Below the pieces are notes generated by a model. The model ran no database searches, was not told where the DNA came from, and saw only the letters and a list, made by a program, of their open reading frames with translations. A stretch of 13,465 bases of DNA from an uncultured Prevotella sp. (GTDB lineage Bacteria; Bacteroidota; Bacteroidia; Bacteroidales; Bacteroidaceae): contig USFX01000057.1 in assembly GCA_900553965.1 (NCBI GenBank), forward strand, positions 1 through 13,465. Reading direction: 5' to 3'. This document shows positions 7,237 through 12,118 of the stretch, piece by piece; position 1 is the first letter of the stretch, and each line of letters begins with the position of its first letter. The translations under genes were made by a program, and so were the position numbers.

Positions 7237-8526
7237 TTATTCTTGTGTCCTCTCCAGCGCCTGCCGTATATCGTCGAGAATATCCTCAACGTCCTCTATT
7301 CCGACCGAGAGGCGGATGAGGTCAGGGGCCACGCCGGCCTCGCGCAGCTGCTCGTCGGAGAGCTGGCGGTGGGTGTGGCTGGCCGGATGGAGCACACAGG
7401 TGCGCACGTCAGCCACGTGGGTGACGATGTTGATCATCTCAAGAGAGTCCATGAAGCGGATGGCGGTGTCGCGGTCGCCCTTCAGTCCGAAGGCAAGCAC
7501 GCCGCAGCTGCCCTGCGGCAGATACTTCGCGGCGAGTCCGTGGCACTCGTCGGTGGGCAGTCCCGAGTAGTGAACCCACGCCACGCGGCTGTCGGCGGCG
7601 AGGAATTCGGCCACCCGCTGGGCGTTGGCGCAGTGCTGACGCATACGCAGCGCGAGCGTCTCCAGACCAAGATTGAGCAGGAACGAGTTCTGCGGAGCGG
7701 GGATGGAGCCGAGGTCGCGCATGAGCTGGGCCACGAGCTTGGTGATATAGCCCATCCGTCCGAAGGCCTTGGTGTATGTCAGTCCGTGGTAGGACTCGTC
7801 CGGTGTGCACAGTCCCGGGTACTTCTCCGCATGGTCATCCCACGGGAAGTTGCCGCTGTCGACGACGCATCCGCCCACCTGAGTGGCGTGGCCGTCCATA
7901 TATTTCGTGGTCGAATGGGTGACGATGTCGGCTCCCCATTCGAACGGGCGGCAATTGACGGGCGTGGCGAACGTGTTGTCGACGATGAGCGGAACGCCGT
8001 TGCGGTGGGCTATCCGGGCGAATTTCTCGATGTCGAGCACCTTGCATCCCGGGTTGGATATGGTCTCTCCGAACAGTGCGCGGGTGTTCGGGCGGAACGC
8101 CTGCTGTATATCTTCCTCCGTGGCTTCGGGGCTGACAAAGGTACATTCGATTCCGAGCTTCTTCAGCGTCACGCCGAAGAGATTGAACGTACCGCCGTAT
8201 ATCTCGCTTGAAGCGACGATATGGCTGCCGGCCTCACAGATATTGAACACGGCGTAGAAGTTCGCCGCCTGTCCGCTTGACGTCAGCACGGCCCCCACAC
8301 CTCCCTCCATCGTGGCAATCTTGGTTGCTACGGCGTCGTTGGTGGGGTTTTGCAGACGGGTATAGAAATATCCTTCCTTCTTCAGGTCGAAGAGCATGGC
8401 CATCTCTTCGCTGTTGTCATACTTGAAAGTAGTGCTCTGTACGATGGGCAGCTCTATCGGCTCACCGTTCTTCGGCTGCCATCCTGCGTGTATGCAGAGT
8501 GACCCCGGTCTCAGTTTCTTCTCCAT
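7237..8526 (-). CDS. metY: O-acetylhomoserine aminocarboxypropyltransferase (sulfhydrylase)
   Basis: A 429-residue PLP enzyme of the Cys/Met metabolism family; the expected reaction is O-acetylhomoserine + sulfide to homocysteine + acetate, in methionine synthesis. Family marks: HAGWQP (13-18), PIVQSTTF (27-34), YTRLQNPT (55-62), SSGQAAN (83-89), IVDNTFATP (181-189) with the PLP-ring Asp D183, and STTKYMDGHATQVGG (205-219) with the Schiff-base Lys K208. Length (about 430) and the long insertions fit the sulfhydrylase group better than cystathionine gamma-synthase or beta-lyase (about 380-400). The start is the ATG at 8524-8526; an upstream in-frame start would add 39 low-complexity residues read from the 5' tandem repeat. 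It converges with rlpA and diverges from rsmA. Confidence 0.9.
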   Translation of the reverse strand: MEKKLRPGSLCIHAGWQPKNGEPIELPIVQSTTFKYDNSEEMAMLFDLKKEGYFYTRLQNPTNDAVATKIATMEGGVGAVLTSSGQAANFYAVFNICEAGSHIVASSEIYGGTFNLFGVTLKKLGIECTFVSPEATEEDIQQAFRPNTRALFGETISNPGCKVLDIEKFARIAHRNGVPLIVDNTFATPVNCRPFEWGADIVTHSTTKYMDGHATQVGGCVVDSGNFPWDDHAEKYPGLCTPDESYHGLTYTKAFGRMGYITKLVAQLMRDLGSIPAPQNSFLLNLGLETLALRMRQHCANAQRVAEFLAADSRVAWVHYSGLPTDECHGLAAKYLPQGSCGVLAFGLKGDRDTAIRFMDSLEMINIVTHVADVRTCVLHPASHTHRQLSDEQLREAGVAPDLIRLSVGIEDVEDILDDIRQALERTQE

Positions 8527-8570
8527 ATCGTTTTGTTGTTTCTGTTTTATCGTTTTGTTGTTTCTGTTGT
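8527..8570 (-). repeat. 22-nt tandem duplication in the metY leader
   Basis: Two adjacent 22-nt units (8527-8548 and 8549-8570) differ at one position. On the sense strand each contains CAGAAACAACAAAACGATA, and the inner unit touches the start codon. The unit is A-rich, as Bacteroidetes ribosome-binding regions are, so copy number may change translation. Confidence 0.9.
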
Positions 8571-8640
8571 CCGTTCGTGCCGTTGCGGCGTCCTGTAGTG
8601 TCCGATAGTTTCCGGCGGGGCGGCCGCGGCGGCGTGCGTG

Positions 8641-8648
8641 CAAAGTTA
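8641..8648 (-). promoter_or_regulatory. -7 element of the metY promoter
   Basis: The minus strand reads TAACTTTG, a perfect TAnnTTTG, about 115 nt before the metY start. I see no clear -33 TTG at 19-21 nt, so the promoter may need an activator. The predicted leader is about 108 nt; I do not recognise a SAM riboswitch in it. Confidence 0.55.
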
Positions 8649-8733
8649 CTCAAATTTGTCCGATTTGCCGCCTCCGAGTCCCCGTAAAATCGCTTTTGCC
8701 CGACCGCAAGGCCCTTATTTGCTTTTTTTTACG

Positions 8734-8741
8734 TACCTTTG
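8734..8741 (+). promoter_or_regulatory. -7 element of rsmA, abutting the start codon
   Basis: TACCTTTG matches TAnnTTTG and ends 5 nt before the rsmA ATG (8747). Transcription starting at the usual distance would begin at or within the start codon, giving a leaderless message. No good -33 TTG is seen at 19-21 nt; TTTG at 8718-8721 is too close. Confidence 0.55.
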
Positions 8742-8746
8742 CCCCT

Positions 8747-9574
8747 ATGATCAAGCAAGTCAGACCCAAAAAGAATCTCGGCCAGCACTTTCTGACCGAT
8801 CTCGACATAGCTCGCCGCATCGCCGACACGGTGGACGCCTGTCCCGACCTGCCCGTTCTGGAGGTCGGCCCCGGCATGGGAGTGCTCACACAGTATCTCG
8901 TGGAGAAGCCGCGCGAGGTCCGCGTGGTTGAGATAGACCGCGAGTCGGTCATCTATCTCAACGAGCATTTCCCCCGTTTGCGCGACAATATCATCGGCGA
9001 GGACTTCCTCCGCATGGATCTCACCAGCCTTTTCGGCGGCGGCCAGTTTGTCCTGACGGGCAACTACCCCTACGACATTTCGTCCCAGATATTCTTCAAG
9101 ATGATAGATAACAAAGACCTCATACCCTGCTGTACGGGCATGATCCAGCGCGAGGTCGCCCTGCGCATGGCCTCGGCGCCGGGGTGCAAGGCCTACGGCA
9201 TACTGAGCGTGCTCATTCAGGCATGGTACAACGTGGAATATCTCTTCACCGTCGACGAAGATGTCTTCAATCCGCCGCCCAAGGTCAAGAGCGCCGTCAT
9301 CCGCATGACGCGCAACGGCGTGACCTCGCTGGGCTGTGACGAACAACTCTTCCGCCGCGTCGTCAAGACCGTCTTCAACCAGCGCCGCAAGATGCTCCGC
9401 GTCAGTCTGCGTCCGCTCCTGGCCGGCCGCGACGTTCCCCCCGGCTTCTTCGAGCAGCCCATGATGACCCGCCGGCCGGAGCAGCTCACCGTGACGGAGT
9501 TTGTTGAGTTGACGAACATGGTGAATAAAACCCACCCCACCCCTCCCGAAGGGAGGGAGCTTGAAATGCTTTAA
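8747..9574 (+). CDS. rsmA: 16S rRNA dimethyladenosine transferase RsmA (KsgA), with repeat-derived tail
   Basis: A 275-residue SAM-dependent methyltransferase that dimethylates two adjacent adenines near the 3' end of 16S rRNA during 30S maturation. Visible landmarks: VRPKKNLGQHFLTD (5-18), the SAM loop LEVGPGMGVLT (38-48), VEID (61-64), GEDFLRMDL (84-92), the catalytic NYPYDISSQ (106-114, usually NLPY), and NPPPKVKSAVIRM. The ATG at 8747 gives the family's usual N-terminus; an upstream TTG would add 17 odd residues. The conserved part ends near TEFVELTNMV; the last ~16 residues (NKTHPTPPEGRELEML) come from the GC-rich repeat at 9527-9576. It is divergent from metY. Confidence 0.95.
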   Translation: MIKQVRPKKNLGQHFLTDLDIARRIADTVDACPDLPVLEVGPGMGVLTQYLVEKPREVRVVEIDRESVIYLNEHFPRLRDNIIGEDFLRMDLTSLFGGGQFVLTGNYPYDISSQIFFKMIDNKDLIPCCTGMIQREVALRMASAPGCKAYGILSVLIQAWYNVEYLFTVDEDVFNPPPKVKSAVIRMTRNGVTSLGCDEQLFRRVVKTVFNQRRKMLRVSLRPLLAGRDVPPGFFEQPMMTRRPEQLTVTEFVELTNMVNKTHPTPPEGRELEML

Positions 9575-9576
9575 AA
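9527..9576 (+). repeat. GC-rich hairpin repeat, copy C, covering the rsmA stop codon
   Basis: Same family as the copies near 7.0-7.2 kb: CCCACCCCACCCCTCCCGAA then GGGAGGGAGC, followed by TTGAAATGCTTTAAAAGC. It supplies the last codons and the stop of rsmA and is mirrored by copy D at 9654-9704. Confidence 0.85.
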
Positions 9577-9653
9577 GCTTCTGAAGCCCTTCATCAGGCC
9601 ACGATATATTGGTAATCAACATCTGTATTTTTATATACAGACCAGTTTGAATG

Positions 9654-9704
9654 GCTTAAAACATTTCAAACTCCCTCCCTTCAGGAGGGTTGGGATGGGT
9701 CTTA
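9654..9704 (-). repeat. GC-rich hairpin repeat, copy D
   Basis: Inverted partner of copy C: GCTTAAAACATTTCAAACTC, then CCTCCCTTCAGGAGGGTTGG and GATGGGT. The C-D pair shares more sequence than the A-B pair (it includes the AAAnCATTTCAA arm), and the 77-nt interval holds a small dyad CTGTAT/ATACAG (9623-9640). As RNA, C and D could form a long stem behind rsmA. Confidence 0.85.
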
Positions 9705-9824
9705 GGGTGTGCGGTTTGGTGTTTGGGGGCGTTGGAACTGTTTTTTTATTTCACTGTGTGCGCACACAACGCTTGATTTGCGTCAATATTCCATCGCTTT
9801 TTTCAAACAAGAGCCAACTTTTTA

Positions 9825-9854
9825 TTGTCTGTTCCGGCAATCGTCGTACCTTTG
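9825..9854 (+). promoter_or_regulatory. Strong promoter of a candidate small RNA
   Basis: TTG (9825-9827), 19 nt, then TACCTTTG (9847-9854): one of the closest matches to the Bacteroidetes consensus in this window. Transcription should begin near 9860. The next credible coding sequence is 1.66 kb away, behind a terminator. Confidence 0.75.
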
Positions 9855-9859
9855 CATCG

Positions 9860-10179
9860 TCAAAAGACAAGAAGAGAAAGTTCATAGCAATAAAGGTAAT
9901 AAGATGATGTATTAAGATTGTAGTCAGGTATTAGTAAAGGTGAGCTTGAAGATTGGATTTAGGATAATCCGATGACAGGTTGGTTCTTAGGTAAAAGAAA
10001 GATTGAATCAGGTAACATCAGGCTGCATAATGATGTCGTGAAGACAGGGCAGCGATAACTCAAATGGATGGTACGGCAGACAGAGAGAAGTCGCGTACCT
10101 TATTTTTAGAGAAGGTTTTTAGTTATTAATAGCGTTATTTAGCGGTGTTCGGGTCGTTGAGACACGGAGCCGCTTTTTT
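9860..10179 (+). ncRNA. Candidate structured non-coding RNA, family not recognised
   Basis: About 320 nt between a consensus promoter and a terminator, without a convincing ORF. Predicted helices: ATTGGATT/AATCCGAT (9952-9959 with 9966-9973, one G-U pair, 6-nt loop); GCTGC/GCAGC (10022-10026 with 10049-10053) enclosing TGTC/GACA (10034-10037 with 10043-10046); GGTACG/CGTACC (10070-10075 with 10094-10099); and ACCTT/AAGGT followed by a T-run (10097-10101 with 10112-10116). The last two share ACC at 10097-10099 and exclude each other. It lacks the hallmarks I know of tmRNA, RNase P RNA and SRP RNA. A 6S-like RNA or an orphaned mRNA leader remain possible. A 28-codon frame (9972-10058) is present but starts inside a helix. 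Confidence 0.55.
10141..10179 (+). terminator. Terminator of the candidate small RNA
   Basis: AGCGG (10141-10145) pairs with CCGCT (10170-10174), with GTGT/ACAC possible inside, followed by six T residues (10174-10179). An alternative weaker terminator-like hairpin with five T residues lies at 10097-10120. Confidence 0.65.
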
Positions 10180-10351
10180 CGTATGCGGACGTTTGAGGAG
10201 TGAAAGTCATGGCTTGTCCGGCGCCCGGCATGCCGTCGCCATCTTCATATCCGGACAGTCATGGACGGAGAGAAGCGAAGCATCCTGAAACCATCATTCC
10301 GTCACCGTCAGCCGGTAGGGATGAAAAAAACATTAACGGAGAGTTGCGGGG

Positions 10352-10414
10352 GTGTAGTGATAATATCACGGATTTTAACACTTCAGAATTTTAATTCTAG
10401 AGAGCGGCAAAGCC
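10352..10414 (+). repeat. Dispersed three-hairpin repeat, right copy
   Basis: Inverted relative to the copy at 1-63 (61 of 63 identical). Dyads are GTGATAATATCAC (10357-10369), AGAATTTTAATTCT (10385-10398) and CGGCAAAGCCG (10405-10415). Confidence 0.85.
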
Positions 10415-10484
10415 GGAATATTTACATTCCGTTGTCGCCGTCGTCCCGTTTTTCGTCCACCGCCAGCCAAGGAGGGCCTCCCGG

Positions 10485-10556
10485 GGTTGCAATAAGGCCG
10501 CTTTCGCATTGCAACGGCGTGCTTGTTGCATTGCAACGGGACGTCCGTTGCAATGC
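10485..10556. repeat. Cluster of GTTGCAAT repeats with a strong hairpin
   Basis: The octamer GTTGCAAT or its complement occurs four times: 10486-10493, 10508-10515, 10530-10537 and 10547-10554. The last two form a 12-bp perfect stem GCATTGCAACGG/CCGTTGCAATGC (10528-10539 with 10545-10556) with loop GACGT. Role unknown; it may be a REP-like hairpin or a protein-binding array. Confidence 0.7.
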
Positions 10557-10828
10557 CGCAAGGGCCTTACGGCAAGACTTCCGACCGGATTTTATTGCAC
10601 ACTTTCACTGATTTCGTCGTAACGTGTTGGACATCAGGCGATAAAAGATGCACGCGCAAAACTCGCGAATTCGCGGCCAAATGATTTTTATTTTTGAATT
10701 CTTCAAGGATTTGAAGGCATTTGTCCGCTTAATTCCAAGTTTTTAACAGTTCGGTTTCAACGTTTTCAACACAAAGACGCAGGAGCGCGAAGTTTTTAGA
10801 TTCATCCTATTTATGCAAAAAAGCGTTA

Positions 10829-10852
10829 TTTCTCTCACTAAGAGAAGTAGCG
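10829..10852 (+). repeat. Recombination-site-like repeat, copy 1 (core TCACTAA)
   Basis: Arms TTTCTC and GAGAAG around the 7-nt core TCACTAA, followed by TAGCG. Positions 10831-10852 are the exact inverted match of copy 2. Confidence 0.85.
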
Positions 10853-11009
10853 GAGCGCGAAATGTGCATAATGACAGCCTTATATAATAAGGTGTTGTTG
10901 CGCAGAACAGGCCGTTTGCTTGATATTGCTCAACTTTTTCATGCTTCGGATGAATTTATCCTGGTATTACACAGTGAGTTTCGGATATTTTGTGTAACTT
11001 TGCCAAAAG
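10853..11009. other. Candidate invertible segment 1
   Basis: 157 bp between the exact inverted repeats copy 1 and copy 2. It holds a hairpin CCTTAT/ATAAGG (10878-10892) and, close to its right end, TAACTTTG (10995-11002), a perfect -7 element pointing right toward the DUF3575 operon in the present orientation. I find no TAnnTTTG on the other strand. A matching -33 is not obvious. A 66-codon frame crossing it has no recognisable content. Confidence 0.55.
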
Positions 11010-11033
11010 CGCTACTTCTCTTAGTGAGAGAGG
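11010..11033 (-). repeat. Recombination-site-like repeat, copy 2 (core TCACTAA)
   Basis: Read on the minus strand: CCTCTC, core TCACTAA, GAGAAG, then TAGCG. 22 nt (11010-11031) match copy 1 exactly in inverted orientation. Confidence 0.85.
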
Positions 11034-11184
11034 TGTGGAAAAGTGGCGGATTTTCGGCATAGACGCGTTGTGCCGATGACCGTTGCAAGAGCCTTCCGCG
11101 TATGCCGATTGCGGTCACGCGTGAACGACCAGACATGATGCGTGACGGATTGCTAATGACGGAAGCGACGACCTCAAAATGGTT

Positions 11185-11207
11185 TTTCTCTTATCAAGAG
11201 AAGTGCC
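11185..11207 (+). repeat. Recombination-site-like repeat, copy 3 (core TTATCAA)
   Basis: TTTCTC, TTATCAA, GAGAAG, then TGCC. It is direct relative to copy 4 and inverted relative to copy 5. An outer dyad ACGACC/GGTCGT (11168-11173 with 11212-11217) surrounds it, which the other copies lack. Confidence 0.8.
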
Positions 11208-11252
11208 GTGTGGTCGTAGCGTCCGTTCTGTTGTTAATATATGACATTGGCG

Positions 11253-11277
11253 TTTCTCTTATCAAGAGAAGTACCAC
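11253..11277 (+). repeat. Recombination-site-like repeat, copy 4 (core TTATCAA)
   Basis: TTTCTC, TTATCAA, GAGAAG, then TACCAC. All 25 nt match copy 5 in inverted orientation without mismatch. Confidence 0.9.
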
Positions 11278-11448
11278 TATGGCTGTGATATCCATTAAGT
11301 CATTAATTTAAAGAGGCTGACGCCGGTCTGACTATCTTTACCTGTTGTTCCTAACCGGCATATTCCCATAACAAGCGCCTAACATTTTTACTATTCCTTT
11401 GAGATAAAATTACACTGGCAGTCAGTCAGTTGTACGACTTTCTGCCTT
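11278..11448. other. Candidate invertible segment 2
   Basis: 171 bp between copies 4 and 5, directly before the DUF3575 operon. The best promoter-like element in the present orientation is TATCTTTA (11333-11340), one base off TAnnTTTG, with TTTA at 11307-11310 as a weak -33. I see no better match on the other strand. No gene is present. Which orientation is the active one cannot be decided from one sequence. Confidence 0.55.
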
Positions 11449-11473
11449 GTGGTACTTCTCTTGATAAGAGAAA
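11449..11473 (-). repeat. Recombination-site-like repeat, copy 5 (core TTATCAA)
   Basis: Exact 25-nt inverted partner of copy 4, ending 48 bp before the DUF3575 start codon. No -7 motif lies in those 48 bp, so the operon's promoter must be inside segment 2 or further upstream. Confidence 0.9.
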
Positions 11474-11521
11474 TATCACTGCATAGAAAGAATAAACATA
11501 GACAGAATACAAAAAAAAATA

Positions 11522-12106
11522 ATGAAACGAATAATCTTATATCTGGTGACAGCCGTCGCAGGAGCCTTCGGTAGCGTCAGTGCCCAGGACATAGCCGTCA
11601 AGAGCAATGTCCTTTCCGACGCGTTGCTCAACATCAACGGCGGTGTTGAGGTCGGGCTTGCCCCGCGCTGGACGCTGGACCTCACCGGACAGTTCAACGG
11701 CTGGAACCTGTCCCACGGACGACGCTGGAAGCACTGGAGCGTGCAGCCCGAGGCCCGCTACTGGTTCTGCGACCGCTTCTGCGGCCATTTCGTTGGAGTG
11801 CACGCTCACGGAGGCCAGTTCAACATCGGCGGCTTCAACGGACGCCTCAACCTCTTCGGCACCGACACCCGCAAGCTCGCCGACACCCGCTATCAGGGAT
11901 GGTTCGTCGGAGCCGGCGTCGCCTACGGCTATGCGTGGGTGCTCAACCGCCGGTGGAACCTCGAAGCCGAAATCGGACTGGGATATTCCTACACGCGCTA
12001 CGACCGTTTCCGCTGCGTCGGCTGCGGAAAGAAGACCGAGGCCGGACGCAGCCACCACTATGTAGGTCCGACGAAGGCCGCAATCAACTTAGTATATCTA
12101 TTCTAA
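11522..12106 (+). CDS. DUF3575 family outer-membrane barrel protein
   Basis: A 194-residue exported protein. Signal peptide 1-21 (SVSA|Q), then a Trp/Tyr/Gly-rich sequence of alternating strands typical of a small outer-membrane beta-barrel, ending in a terminal Phe (NLVYLF) as barrel proteins do. The family pattern is visible: KSNVLSDALLNINGGVEVGL, WSVQPEARYWFCDRFCGHFV, RYQGWFVGAGVAYGYAW, WNLEAEIGLGYSYTRYDRF, CVGCGKK and GPTKAAINLVYLF. Two Cys pairs (CDRFC and CVGC) may form disulphides. In Bacteroidales, DUF3575 genes commonly precede DUF3868 and fimbrillin genes; its molecular role is not established. The start is preceded by an A-run (11511-11519). The DUF3868 gene follows after 12 bp. 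Expression is probably set by the candidate invertible segments upstream. Confidence 0.88.
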   Translation: MKRIILYLVTAVAGAFGSVSAQDIAVKSNVLSDALLNINGGVEVGLAPRWTLDLTGQFNGWNLSHGRRWKHWSVQPEARYWFCDRFCGHFVGVHAHGGQFNIGGFNGRLNLFGTDTRKLADTRYQGWFVGAGVAYGYAWVLNRRWNLEAEIGLGYSYTRYDRFRCVGCGKKTEAGRSHHYVGPTKAAINLVYLF

Positions 12107-12118
12107 AAGCGAAAACCG

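Larger units (their letters stand above)
10181..10828. other. Gene-free, repeat-containing region
   Basis: No credible gene. Frames at 10200-10394 and 10261-10611 run through repeats and resemble nothing. Contents: the right 63-bp repeat (10352-10414), a cluster of GTTGCAAT/ATTGCAAC motifs (10485-10556), a 12-bp palindrome CGCGAATTCGCG (10664-10675), and GGAGCGCGAA at 10782-10791, which recurs at 10852-10861. Confidence 0.6.

Noticed and set aside
7168..8211. 347-codon open frame on the plus strand
   Set aside because: Antisense shadow of metY, whose catalytic motifs are complete on the minus strand.
8527..8640. SAM riboswitch in the metY leader
   Set aside because: The leader is mostly low-complexity repeat and GC-rich sequence; I could not find the conserved core of a known SAM riboswitch.
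8729..9622. 297-codon open frame on the minus strand
   Set aside because: Antisense shadow of rsmA and its 3' repeat, with no recognisable family.
9773..9786. FNR/CRP-like site TTGATTTGCGTCAA upstream of the small RNA promoter
   Set aside because: One half-site is imperfect and such a dyad is expected by chance at this frequency; no second line of evidence.
9972..10058. 28-codon open frame in the candidate small RNA
   Set aside because: The start codon falls in a predicted helix without an A-rich upstream region. It could still be a small peptide, but conservation would be needed.
1..10414. Composite transposon bounded by the 63-bp inverted repeats
   Set aside because: The interval is mostly housekeeping genes and has no transposase; the repeats look like independent dispersed elements.
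11102..11311. 69-codon open frame on the plus strand across repeats 3 and 4
   Set aside because: Its sequence is largely dictated by the two repeats and a short hydrophobic run; no start context, and it would be broken by inversion or deletion between the sites.
10829..11473. CRISPR array
   Set aside because: Repeats are short, palindromic, in both orientations and irregularly spaced, unlike direct repeats with uniform spacers.
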